9,779 bases of DNA. It comes from Candidatus Methanoperedentaceae archaeon. Its GTDB lineage: Archaea; Halobacteriota; Methanosarcinia; Methanosarcinales; Methanoperedenaceae. The stretch's first letter is position 1. Each line of letters starts with the position of its first letter. Of the stretch, positions 1-7,027 are shown piece by piece. Under the pieces are notes generated by a model, which made no database searches, was not told the DNA's origin, and saw only the letters and a list, made by a program, of their open reading frames with translations. The DNA is taken from NCBI GenBank assembly GCA_027371625.1, contig DAHXMQ010000100.1, forward strand, positions 1-9,779, written 5' to 3'. Both the position numbers and the translations under genes were made by a program.

Positions 1-1
1 G

Positions 2-100
2 GGAATCGAAAAAGAATGTGTGATTGAAGATATTGAGCACCTCAAATTTCAGGGAGAAGCATACGAACCAAGAAACGGTGAAATAAGATACGCATTTTGA
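2..100 (+). CDS. C-terminal end of a winged-helix protein, possibly MCM helicase or an RPA-like replication factor (5' end outside window)
   Basis: An open frame enters from the left edge and stops at TGA 98-100, leaving 32 residues. The tail has two charged helix-like stretches and then the pattern LKFQGEAYEPRNGEIRY. A helix ending in L..G..YEP..G is typical of small C-terminal winged-helix domains of archaeal replication proteins such as the MCM helicase, and of some RPA/OB-fold proteins and regulators. The frame is open over the whole visible stretch, and a hairpin with a T-rich tail follows it closely, both of which fit a real gene end. The fragment is too short to choose among these families, so no symbol is given. 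Confidence 0.5.
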   Translation, partial: GIEKECVIEDIEHLKFQGEAYEPRNGEIRYAF

Positions 101-120
101 GAACAGTTAGGCACTAAATT

Positions 121-139
121 GCCCCGAAGGGGCTTTCTT
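121..139 (+). terminator. Small GC hairpin with T-rich tail after the left-edge gene
   Basis: GCCCC (121-125) and GGGGC (129-133) form a perfect 5-bp stem with a GAA loop, followed directly by TTTCTT. It lies 20 bases after the stop codon of the left-edge gene and before the promoter of the next operon. A short stem with a T-rich tail suits a terminator, although archaeal termination depends more on the T-run than on the stem. Confidence 0.45.
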
Positions 140-212
140 GACTGTTTATCTGGAGAAATAAAAGCAAGAAGAATCATTTGAGCCTCTGAAACATAGAAAA
201 ATACATCCAAAG

Positions 213-220
213 CATATAAA
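213..220 (+). promoter_or_regulatory. TATA-box-like element upstream of the radical SAM/DUF547/arsM operon
   Basis: CATATAAA lies in the gene-free stretch between the left-edge hairpin and the radical SAM start at 296. If used, transcription would begin near 243-248 and leave a leader of about 50 bases. A second, weaker candidate, TATTAAAT at 261-268, would give an almost leaderless mRNA, which fits the lack of a good Shine-Dalgarno sequence before 296. The rest of 140-295 shows no recognisable gene or ArsR-type dyad, only a very short frame (233-289, 18 codons). Confidence 0.35.
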
Positions 221-295
221 GGATGCGACATTATGAGAGGAAAATCAAAACCCCCACAAGTATTAAATCTTATGAAGAATGCTTTTTAAAAGAAA

Positions 296-1723
296 ATGTT
301 GCCGCAAATAGAATTAAAAGATAGTGAGTCCCTTGCAGAAGAGTCAAGAAGCGTTTGTCCGGAATGCCTGAAAGTCATAGACTGCCAGATACTTTCTCGT
401 GAAAATAAGGTATATTTAAGAAAATATTGCGAGAATCATGGATTGTTTGAAATTATAGTATATTCAGATATTGACGATTATCTTCGTGCTGCAAAATATA
501 ATATGCCCGGGTCGAATCCTTTACATTATCAGGGGCATGTTGCTAAGGGCTGCCCGGAAGATTGCGGGCTGTGCGCTGCGCATCTCCAGCATACCTGTGT
601 AGGAGTAATTGAGATAACGGATATGTGCAACCTGAACTGCCCTGTTTGTTTTGCAGACGCACGTAACAGTTTTACCCTCCCCTTTGAAAAGGTGAAGGAA
701 ATGATAGACCTTTATGTGAAGTGCGAGAGCAAACCTGAGGTGCTTCAGATAAGCGGAGGTGAACCAACGCTTCATCCAGATATCTTTGAGATTTTAACAT
801 ACGCCGGTCAAATAGGGATTTTGCATCCAGTCCTGAACACAAATGGTTTAAGACTGGCAGATAGGGATTTTGCAGAGAGAATATCGAATACCATGGAGGA
901 CTTTCTGCCTTCTCGAAAACCAAATATCTATTTGCAATTCGACGGGTTAAGCGATGACACTCACCTGGCTCTCCGGGGAAGGCCTCTTATCGACCTGAAG
1001 ATGAAAGCGCTCGCAAATTGCAAAGAGTTGGGGATGAATGTGGCTCTTGTTCCAACTATCGTTAAAGGGATTAACGAACATGAGATTGCCCCTATCATTG
1101 ATCTTGCTTTAAGTGAAAGCTACATAAAGATGGTTAATTTCCAACTTTCGACATCGGTGGGAAGGTATCTTCTCCGCAATAAACAGGATAGAAGAATGAC
1201 CATCCCTGAAATATTAAACGAGATCGAAAAACAGACATCAGGGATGTTAAAGAAAAAAAGTTTCATTAATATTCCATGTCCTTATCCAACCTGTTCCGCC
1301 TGCGCCTATATTTACAAAAATAAAGATAGAACGATTGTATTGACCGAGATGCTAAATATGGACAAATTCATAGACTGCATTGTAAACCGTGCCCTTCCAG
1401 ATAAAGAATTTACATCTGAGCTAAAAAACGCTCTGGACGCACTGGAATCACTTATATCCATGTCCGCAGTATCAGGCTCAAGGAAAACAGAAAAAGCTAT
1501 ATGCACATTTTGTGGGACGGCAATACCTGATATTGGAGATCTGGTTGATAATGTTACTCTGGTCTCGGTTCACGCTTTTATGGACGAGTACAATTTCGAC
1601 CTGAAAAGAGCGATGAAGTGCTGTGTAACAGAAATTTTACCTAACGGACAGATGATACCTTTCTGCGTATATAACATACTCTATAGAAGGAATTTAACCA
1701 AGGGATTTGCAAAGCTGTGTTGA
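296..1723 (+). CDS. Radical SAM enzyme of the MJ0619/tetraether synthase (Tes)-like family, first gene of an arsM operon
   Basis: A 475-residue cytoplasmic radical SAM protein that should cleave SAM reductively to a 5'-deoxyadenosyl radical. The SAM-cluster motif is C111-x3-C115-x2-C118 (CNLNCPVC), followed by the GGEP SAM-binding motif at 154-157. Cysteine-rich regions flank the barrel: C21/C24 and C45 at the N-terminus, CPEDCGLC at 86-93, C328/C333/C336, C403/C406, and C442-C443 with C457 in a KCC...PFCVYN ending. This arrangement, with HAFMDEYNFD before the final cysteines, resembles MJ0619/Tes-type enzymes, which carry extra iron-sulfur or rubredoxin-like metal sites. Known members act on archaeal lipid chains and MJ0619 was also linked to methanopterin methylation; the substrate here is unknown. 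An in-frame TAA at 287-289 rules out a longer N-terminus, and the ribosome site is weak. DUF547 begins 6 bases downstream and arsM ends the unit, so an arsenic-linked substrate is an inference. Family placement is firm at superfamily level and moderate for the Tes-like subgroup. Confidence 0.88.
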   Translation: MLPQIELKDSESLAEESRSVCPECLKVIDCQILSRENKVYLRKYCENHGLFEIIVYSDIDDYLRAAKYNMPGSNPLHYQGHVAKGCPEDCGLCAAHLQHTCVGVIEITDMCNLNCPVCFADARNSFTLPFEKVKEMIDLYVKCESKPEVLQISGGEPTLHPDIFEILTYAGQIGILHPVLNTNGLRLADRDFAERISNTMEDFLPSRKPNIYLQFDGLSDDTHLALRGRPLIDLKMKALANCKELGMNVALVPTIVKGINEHEIAPIIDLALSESYIKMVNFQLSTSVGRYLLRNKQDRRMTIPEILNEIEKQTSGMLKKKSFINIPCPYPTCSACAYIYKNKDRTIVLTEMLNMDKFIDCIVNRALPDKEFTSELKNALDALESLISMSAVSGSRKTEKAICTFCGTAIPDIGDLVDNVTLVSVHAFMDEYNFDLKRAMKCCVTEILPNGQMIPFCVYNILYRRNLTKGFAKLC

Positions 1724-1729
1724 GGAGTT

Positions 1730-2431
1730 ATGATCAACGAGTTGGAAATAAAAAGAATAGATTCTATCTTGAGTACCTACGTGAATAGTGATGGTAATGT
1801 GGATTATCTGGCTCTGGCAATGACGGATTATGTGGTCAGATATGTTGAATCCCTAAAGACATTTGATACGGCAAATCTGGGAACTAAAAACGAAAAGTTA
1901 GCCTTCTGGATTAACGCTTACAATATGATAACCATATACGGTGTCATAGAAGCGATTAAAAAGGACCATGCATTTATAAAAAAAGGAAATAGGGGTTTGC
2001 TGGACAAATTCAAATTCTTTTTTATGAATAAATATACCATTGCAGGAAAGAAACATAATCTTCTGGATATAGAGAACAGAATACTCAAGAAATGCAGTGA
2101 TCCCAGGGTGCACTTTGCCCTCGTGTGCGGGACGGGATCATGCCCACTTCTTAAGAATGGTTTGTATTCAAGCACGGAGATCGATAAGGAACTGGATATA
2201 GCGGCAAAACTTTTCATAAACAGTCCAAAAGGAATAACACTGGACAAAGAGAATAACATTATCTATCTCTCAAGCATCTTCAAATGGTACAGGAAGGATT
2301 TCGGGAATGAGAAACATTCTGTTTTGAAATTCATAGCCAGATATCATGCTGAAAAGGAATTTATCGAAAAGAATTTAGACAGGCTCAAGATAAGGTATCT
2401 GGGCTATGACTGGGGTCTGAATATAAAATGA
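1730..2431 (+). CDS. DUF547 family protein
   Basis: A 233-residue protein with the DUF547 hallmarks: FWINAYN at 59-65, a Leu-Leu-x-Ile-Glu stretch near 111-115, [18 protein letters not shown] at 124-141 with C133 and C138, [12 protein letters not shown] at 180-191, and a YDWGLN ending at 226-231. No signal peptide or membrane helix is visible, so it should be cytoplasmic, whereas many bacterial members are exported. The His-Phe-Ala-Leu-Val-Cys segment is the best candidate for an active site, but I know of no established reaction for the family. A GAGGAG ribosome site (1722-1727) overlaps the stop of the radical SAM gene, and the last bases of this gene overlap arsM in ATGA, so the three are probably co-translated. 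From memory, DUF547 genes also occur in bacterial arsenosugar clusters beside ArsM and ArsS, which would support an arsenic role. Confidence 0.85.
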   Translation: MINELEIKRIDSILSTYVNSDGNVDYLALAMTDYVVRYVESLKTFDTANLGTKNEKLAFWINAYNMITIYGVIEAIKKDHAFIKKGNRGLLDKFKFFFMNKYTIAGKKHNLLDIENRILKKCSDPRVHFALVCGTGSCPLLKNGLYSSTEIDKELDIAAKLFINSPKGITLDKENNIIYLSSIFKWYRKDFGNEKHSVLKFIARYHAEKEFIEKNLDRLKIRYLGYDWGLNIK

Positions 2432-3273
2432 AAGAAGAAGAAATAAAGAAAGTGGTTAAGGATGGCTATGCTAAAATAGCTAAAAAGGAGAGAACAGTAA
2501 CTCCTTGTTGTGGGAGCGAAAGTACCAGAATTGCTGTTGACATCAGCAAAAAGATAGGCTACAGCGATGATGAGCTGGCAGCAGCTCCTGAAGGCGCAAA
2601 TCTCGGTCTTGGTTGTGGGAATCCTGTGGCTCTGGCATCCTTAAAAGAAGGGGATACTGTGCTTGACCTGGGATCAGGCGCCGGCTTTGATTGCTTCCTT
2701 GCTGCAAATAAAGTTGGACGTTTAGGAAAAGTTATCGGTGTGGATATGACACCTGAAATGATCCAGAAAGCAAAAGAAAACGCAGGAGCAGGGAATTACG
2801 AAAATGTGGAATTCAGGTTGGGTGAGATTGAAAATATACCGGTAGAAGATAATTCAGTTGATGTAGTCATATCTAACTGTGTTATCAATCTTGCACCTGA
2901 CAAAAGACAGGTTTTCAAAGAAGCATTCCGGGTGCTGAAACCTGGTGGAAGATTAGTGGTTTCGGATATCGTTTTGTTAAAAGAGCTTCCAGAGGGTATA
3001 AGAAATTCTATTGGGGCTTATCTTGGCTGCCTTTCAGGTGCAATTATGAAAGACGATTACTTAAAAGCAATAATAAGTGCAGGCTTCAGCGACGTAAGAA
3101 TATTGGGTGAGACTTGTTATCCTGTAGAAATGGCTGATAACCCAACTGTAAAAGCTATAATTGAGTATCTTAATATCCAGATTGAGCTGATAAAAGAGGT
3201 TGCTGAATCGATTATAAGCATAAGAGTTCATGGGAAAAAATCAGTCAATACGGCAAGGTATATCAAAGGATAG
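2428..3273 (+). CDS. arsM: Arsenite S-adenosylmethyltransferase ArsM
   Basis: A 281-residue class I SAM methyltransferase expected to methylate As(III) to mono-, di- and possibly trimethylarsenicals, using thiols as co-reductant. The SAM-binding motif is VLDLGSGAG at 78-86 with acidic D106 in [10 protein letters not shown]. The three cysteines that bind As(III) in ArsM are present: C63 (GLGCGNP), C151 (SNCVINL) and C201 (YLGCLSGA), spaced as I recall for the Methanosarcina enzyme. Together with the [20 protein letters not shown] segment, these separate ArsM from UbiE/MenG-type methyltransferases. An N-terminal C27-C28 pair is also typical. Length is normal. The start overlaps the DUF547 stop by 4 bases and has only a distant GGGGT upstream, so translation is probably coupled. 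No arsR, efflux or reductase gene lies nearby, so detoxification by methylation alone or feeding the radical SAM enzyme are both open. Confidence 0.93.
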   Translation: MKEEEIKKVVKDGYAKIAKKERTVTPCCGSESTRIAVDISKKIGYSDDELAAAPEGANLGLGCGNPVALASLKEGDTVLDLGSGAGFDCFLAANKVGRLGKVIGVDMTPEMIQKAKENAGAGNYENVEFRLGEIENIPVEDNSVDVVISNCVINLAPDKRQVFKEAFRVLKPGGRLVVSDIVLLKELPEGIRNSIGAYLGCLSGAIMKDDYLKAIISAGFSDVRILGETCYPVEMADNPTVKAIIEYLNIQIELIKEVAESIISIRVHGKKSVNTARYIKG

Positions 3274-3275
3274 AC

Positions 3276-3289
3276 AATATTATATTAGG
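3276..3289 (+). promoter_or_regulatory. TATA-like element between arsM and the PAS gene
   Basis: AATATTATATTAGG occupies the short gap after arsM. Its centre lies about 24 bases before the ATG at 3307, the distance expected for a leaderless archaeal transcript. No convincing Shine-Dalgarno sequence precedes that ATG, which fits. Read-through from arsM is equally possible. Confidence 0.3.
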
Positions 3290-3306
3290 AAATAAGAGAG
3301 CAACCT

Positions 3307-4443
3307 ATGAATGAACTGGAAGAATTGCGAGACACACTACGTGAGTCGGAGATGCGATTTCGTTCCGTGGTGCAGTCGGCTATCGATGCAATTATTCTAG
3401 CCGATAGCGATGGGAACATTATTTCATGGAACAAAGGCGCCCAAGCCATATTTGGCTATGAGGAAGAGGAAGTCCTGGGCAAGCCGCTCACAATTTTAAT
3501 GCCTGAACGCTACAGGGAGGCTCATCTAAGGGGACTGGAACGGGTCAGGACTACTGGTAAGAGCAACTATATTGGAAAAATAAGCGAACTGCACGGGTTG
3601 AGAAAAGATGGCAGTGAATTTCCTCTGGAGCTTTCCCGTGCAGCCTGGATGGTAGGAGATAAAGCATTTTATGGCGGCATTATCCGTGATATTACAGAGC
3701 GCAAGCACGCTGAGGAAAAGCTGCGTGAAAGCGAGATGAAATATAGAGGCATTTTTGAAAATGCCGTTGTGGGCATCTTCCAGATTTCATTTGAAGATCA
3801 CATACTTGCTGCAAACCCATCGCTTGCGCGAATGCTCGGCTATGGTTCGCCTGAGGAACTTATGTCCGATGTTACCGATTTTAGGAAAGTCTTTATCGAG
3901 CCAGGCAGCCGCTTACAGCTTTTGCGCACGATTCGCACAAAAGGCATCATTACCGATTTCGAAGCACAGGTCAGCCGCAAGGATGGCAGTAAGATATGGG
4001 TTTTGATGAACGCTACTGCGCGGCGTGATTCCAGTGGCAAGGTAACGAGTTTACAGGGGATGTGGATGGATATAAGTGACAGTAAGAGAGCTGAGAGAAA
4101 TTTCCAGGGACTTATAGAATCTCTACCAGATGCCATCATAACAATAGACATAGATTTCAATATTCTTCTCGTTAACGCTCAGACCGAAAAAATATTTGGC
4201 TACACCCGTAAAGAATTGCTCGGCAAACCTTATGAAATCCTGATACCGGAACGCTTCAAGGAGACACATGTTAAATACTGCGCGGATTACTTTTTGCAGC
4301 CTACTATAAAAACAATGGCTCTTCACCTTGGTGCAATGGCGAAGCGTAAGGATGGGTCTGAGTTCCCGGTCGAGATTAACATGAGCCCATTTGAAACAGA
4401 GGAAGGAATCGTTATTGTAACCGACATCCATGAAACATTATGA
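3307..4443 (+). CDS. Triple-PAS domain sensor protein without kinase or other output domain
   Basis: A 378-residue soluble protein made of three PAS/PAC units at roughly 13-134, 138-261 and 263-376. Each shows the usual landmarks: D-x-I-I-x-x-(D/W)-x-x-G, FGY, LGKP and RKDGSEFP. The second is more divergent (MLGYGSPEEL, RKDGSKIW). PAS1 and PAS3 share an (L/I)PERxxxxH segment with H73 and H321, the position of the haem-ligating histidine in FixL, but non-haem PAS domains often have it too. The chain ends right after PAS3 with no histidine kinase, GGDEF, DNA-binding or methyl-accepting region, and no such remnant is evident downstream. No membrane segment is visible, so it should sense in the cytoplasm. 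It probably acts through a protein partner, which is common for archaeal PAS proteins. It follows arsM by 33 bases on the same strand, so a regulatory link is possible but unproven. Confidence 0.88.
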   Translation: MNELEELRDTLRESEMRFRSVVQSAIDAIILADSDGNIISWNKGAQAIFGYEEEEVLGKPLTILMPERYREAHLRGLERVRTTGKSNYIGKISELHGLRKDGSEFPLELSRAAWMVGDKAFYGGIIRDITERKHAEEKLRESEMKYRGIFENAVVGIFQISFEDHILAANPSLARMLGYGSPEELMSDVTDFRKVFIEPGSRLQLLRTIRTKGIITDFEAQVSRKDGSKIWVLMNATARRDSSGKVTSLQGMWMDISDSKRAERNFQGLIESLPDAIITIDIDFNILLVNAQTEKIFGYTRKELLGKPYEILIPERFKETHVKYCADYFLQPTIKTMALHLGAMAKRKDGSEFPVEINMSPFETEEGIVIVTDIHETL

Positions 4444-4449
4444 AAATAA

Positions 4450-5055
4450 TTACACTGGTACCGTCTTTGGTATTTTAATCTTTGGAAACAGTTTTTTGCT
4501 TTTCATGAACTCCCGTGCTTTCTTAACCTCTGTAGCATAATCAAACATCCACCCTTCATTAATAAAAATTGTCCCGTCTCTTATTGCTTCCCTGCTCAGG
4601 CTCCCAGCCCCGAACTCCATGAGCAACTGGATTGAGGCAACACAAGCGGCACTATATTCGTCGATATCTCTGTTTTCAGTCACAATGTCATGGAGTAACA
4701 TTTTGAACAGAGTTCTAAATTTATTCGATGGAATGAATTGTCCTTCGCCTGCCTTCATGAGAGCATTGATCTCGATAAGGTCGCTTGTTAATTTATTTAT
4801 TCTATCTGCACTCCAGTTCTCTGTAGGGTAATCTGTAATTTCATATGCATCCCACACATTCTGCAAATTTTCTTCTATCTCGTTCTTATTTTCAACTCTT
4901 TTCAGAGCATATTCTGAGGACTTTAACTCAGGCGTCGTGGATATATAATACCTCAAAAGATTTTTAAGCTTCTCGCCATCCTCCCCTTCCACAATTTTCA
5001 GACTTTTAAGAATCTCATATTCTATTTCACTGAGGTTGGCACAAACTTCTGGCAT
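4450..5055 (-). CDS. Conserved-looking hypothetical protein, function not recognised
   Basis: A 201-residue acidic, mostly helical protein that I do not recognise. It has no membrane helix, no signal peptide, only two cysteines (C5 and one in AACVASIQLL), and a basic C-terminus rich in Lys and Pro. Visible features are an amphipathic N-terminal stretch (EIEYEILKSLKIVEG), a charged middle with many Asn and Glu, and a hydrophobic helix around SAACVASIQLLMEFGAG. The start is well supported: AAGGTGTGA lies just before the ATG, matching the archaeal anti-Shine-Dalgarno, and an AT-rich TATA-like box (5085-5094) sits about 30 bases upstream. It runs opposite to its neighbours, ending 6 bases from the PAS gene and diverging from the succinate dehydrogenase genes. 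Codon use resembles its neighbours. No function is proposed. Confidence 0.75.
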   Translation of the reverse strand: MPEVCANLSEIEYEILKSLKIVEGEDGEKLKNLLRYYISTTPELKSSEYALKRVENKNEIEENLQNVWDAYEITDYPTENWSADRINKLTSDLIEINALMKAGEGQFIPSNKFRTLFKMLLHDIVTENRDIDEYSAACVASIQLLMEFGAGSLSREAIRDGTIFINEGWMFDYATEVKKAREFMKSKKLFPKIKIPKTVPV

Positions 5056-5170
5056 TTCACACCTTTTATTAAACTTCCTCTCATAGATAATAAACTATTC
5101 ATTCGATTGGCTTGTGGGGAAATATTTTATAATCCGAACGTTCCTACCACTCTCACTTCATGAAAGCAAA

Positions 5171-5179
5171 CTATATAAG
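5171..5179 (+). promoter_or_regulatory. Candidate TATA box in the region upstream of sdhA
   Basis: CTATATAAG is the best TATA match in the 250-base divergent gap 5056-5305 and would give a leader of about 100 bases. Alternatives are ATTTTATAAT at 5124-5133 and TTTATCATATTA at 5235-5246, the last lying between two GTTAACT repeats. Apart from the promoters, these repeats and the possible leader peptide, nothing gene-like is visible in this gap. Confidence 0.3.
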
Positions 5180-5226
5180 AATTTGATTTTATTTTTCAAA
5201 AATCCAAGCCCAAAGCATCAATCACA

Positions 5227-5266
5227 GTTAACTATTTATCATATTATTAGCCTCTAAATGTTAACT
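5227..5266. repeat. Pair of GTTAACT repeats flanking an AT-rich promoter-like core
   Basis: GTTAACT occurs at 5227-5233 and again at 5260-5266, exactly 33 bases apart, about three DNA turns. Each contains the palindrome GTTAAC. Between them is TTTATCATATTA, which could be a TATA box. Placement on both sides of a promoter core suits an operator for a dimeric regulator of the succinate dehydrogenase genes, but two 7-base matches in AT-rich DNA may be chance. Confidence 0.25.
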
Positions 5267-5279
5267 GGTGAGGGTCTTT

Positions 5280-5309
5280 ATGCCCAGAGAAAAATGGGGA
5301 TATGAATGA
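5280..5309 (+). CDS. Possible 9-residue leader peptide coupled to sdhA
   Basis: ATG at 5280 opens a frame reading MPREKWGYE and stops at TGA 5307-5309, which overlaps the sdhA start codon in ATGA. It has a better ribosome site than sdhA itself: GGTGAGG at 5267-5273 with 6 bases of spacing. Such an arrangement could couple sdhA translation to ribosomes finishing the leader. It may be coincidental, because a GGGGA lies close to the sdhA start as well. Only conservation across relatives could settle it. Confidence 0.25.
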   Translation: MPREKWGYE

Positions 5310-7027
5310 ATTTCCAGCATGATATTGTCATTGTAGGGGCTGGCTTAGCAGGGCTTCGAGCTGCAGTTGAATGTGTGGAAGAAGTAGATGTCGCTGTAGT
5401 TAGCAAAGTCCTTCCCACGCGCTCCCATTCAGGCGCAGCCCAGGGTGGAATTGCCGCTTCCATCGGCAATGAGGAAGAGGATTGCTGGGAATGGCATATG
5501 TTCGATACGGTCAAGGGAAGCGATTATCTTGCTGACCAGGATGCAGTGGAGATCATGGTCAGGGATGCTTCCAGAGTGATATATGAACTGGAGCATATGG
5601 GTGTTCCATTTAGCCGCAATGGTGCTGGAAAGATAGCCCAGCGCAACTTCGGAGGACATACGCAGGATTATGGCAAGAGGCCCGTGAAAAGAGCATGTCA
5701 TGCATCTGACCGAACAGGAAGGGTAGTTCTCGATACGTTATTTGACCAATGCCTGCGAAAAAATGTAAAATTCTACCAGGAACAATACGTTCTTTCGCTT
5801 GTCTGTGAGGAAGGGAAATGTATGGGGGTTGTTACATACGATCTTTCCTCAGGAGAGCTAAATCTCATTGCTGCCAGAGCAGTTCTTCTTGCTACTGGTG
5901 GGTGCGGTAAGATATATAAAACCACTTCCAACGGCTTTGCTTCGACTGGAGACGGTTTTGGTATGGCATATCAATCGGGTATTCCTCTTCAGGATATGGA
6001 ATTTATCCAGATCCATCCCACAGGACTTTATCCACTCGGTATCCTTGTAAGCGAAGCGGCAAGAGGAGAAGGGGGAATTTTAAGAAATAAGACGGGTGAA
6101 CAGTTTATGGAAAGATATGCCCCCACTGTAAAAGACCTGGCACCAAGAGATATTGTTTCCCGTTCCATTCTGACCGAAGTCAGGGAAGGCAGGGGTTTTG
6201 ATGGGGATTATGTTCATCTTGACCTGACGCATCTTGGTGAGGAAAGGATCATGGAGAAACTATGGGAAATTACCTCTTTTGTGAGGATTTATCTGGGTAT
6301 TGACCCGGTAAAAGACCCCATTCCGGTCCAGCCCACAATCCATTATATCATGGGAGGTATCCCCACGGATTCAGAAGGCAGGGTTCTCATTGACGATAAA
6401 GGCACGGTCGCTCAAGGTTTATACGCTGCAGGAGAATGTGCCTGCGTGTCTGTCCACGGTGGAAACAGGCTCGGTTGCAATTCCCTCCTGGATTTGCTGG
6501 TATTCGGGAGGAGAAGCGGGATAGCTATGAAGCAGTATATCCCGGAATCCGGATCTTCCACCATTTCTTACGAATCATTAAAAATGGTTCAGGCTAAAAT
6601 TGATGGATTGTTGGACCATTCGGGCAAAGAAAAAATCGATGATATCAGACGAAGGATGCAGTCCTTGATGATGGATCATTGTTCAGTCTTCCGGAATGAG
6701 GAGGGTCTTAAGAAAGGTCTTGAGGAGACCCGGTCCCTGAAAGAACGCTACAGGGATATTAATATCGAGAATAAGGGAACGTCTTACAATTACGAATTAA
6801 TGGAGGCGGTAGAATTGGGACATCAACTTGAGCTTGCAGAGGTGATCCTCTTGAGCGCTCTTACCCGGAAGGAGAGTCGTGGAGCACACTTCCGGGATGA
6901 TTTCCCGGAGAGGGATGATACTAATTATCTTAAACATACACTGGTTTTCCGCACCCCTGGAGAACCTGATGTGAGGTATAAGCCAGTTAAGATCACACGA
7001 TTCAAACCACAACCGAGGAAATACTGA
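5306..7027 (+). CDS. sdhA: Succinate dehydrogenase/fumarate reductase flavoprotein subunit
   Basis: A 573-residue FAD subunit that interconverts succinate and fumarate. The N-terminal dinucleotide fold is [14 protein letters not shown] (7-20). H41 in [11 protein letters not shown] matches the histidine that carries covalent FAD. Active-site residues of the family are all present: H237 in HPTG, R253 in ARGEGG, R281 in PRDIVSRS, H346 in TIHYIMGG, and R388 in [12 protein letters not shown]. The C-terminal helical domain ends with the [18 protein letters not shown] motif and a basic tail, normal for the family. The start at 5306 places the FAD fold at the expected distance from the N-terminus and has GGGGA just upstream. 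sdhB follows with a one-base stop/start overlap. The covalent-FAD histidine and complete active site argue against L-aspartate oxidase. The physiological direction cannot be read from sequence. Confidence 0.93.
   Translation: MNFQHDIVIVGAGLAGLRAAVECVEEVDVAVVSKVLPTRSHSGAAQGGIAASIGNEEEDCWEWHMFDTVKGSDYLADQDAVEIMVRDASRVIYELEHMGVPFSRNGAGKIAQRNFGGHTQDYGKRPVKRACHASDRTGRVVLDTLFDQCLRKNVKFYQEQYVLSLVCEEGKCMGVVTYDLSSGELNLIAARAVLLATGGCGKIYKTTSNGFASTGDGFGMAYQSGIPLQDMEFIQIHPTGLYPLGILVSEAARGEGGILRNKTGEQFMERYAPTVKDLAPRDIVSRSILTEVREGRGFDGDYVHLDLTHLGEERIMEKLWEITSFVRIYLGIDPVKDPIPVQPTIHYIMGGIPTDSEGRVLIDDKGTVAQGLYAAGECACVSVHGGNRLGCNSLLDLLVFGRRSGIAMKQYIPESGSSTISYESLKMVQAKIDGLLDHSGKEKIDDIRRRMQSLMMDHCSVFRNEEGLKKGLEETRSLKERYRDINIENKGTSYNYELMEAVELGHQLELAEVILLSALTRKESRGAHFRDDFPERDDTNYLKHTLVFRTPGEPDVRYKPVKITRFKPQPRKY

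Noticed and set aside
49..231. 60-residue open frame on the minus strand
   Set aside because: It overlaps the end of the left-edge gene and the hairpin, runs through probable promoter sequence, and shows no recognisable domain.
521..923. Two open frames on the minus strand inside the radical SAM gene
   Set aside because: They lie opposite a gene with clear motifs and have no ribosome sites or domains; they are shadows.
296..1723. Arsenosugar enzyme ArsS
   Set aside because: Length, the N-terminal cysteine region and the KCC...PFCVYN ending fit the MJ0619/Tes-like group, not ArsS with its DUF3641 C-terminus.
3755..4431. Open frames on both strands inside the PAS gene
   Set aside because: The PAS repeats are read clearly in the main frame, and these frames show no family motifs.
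3307..4443. Sensor histidine kinase broken by a frameshift
   Set aside because: No kinase-like sequence (H-box, N-box or G-box) is recognisable after the stop in any frame, and the next gene on the other strand begins 6 bases later.
4459..4483. Weak hairpin with T-rich tail after the PAS gene
   Set aside because: Only a 4-bp stem, and it lies inside the coding end of the convergent gene; not enough for a terminator call.
5185..5204. AT-rich inverted repeat GATTTT...AAAATC in the divergent gap
   Set aside because: Expected by chance in such AT-rich sequence; no tail or placement points to a function.
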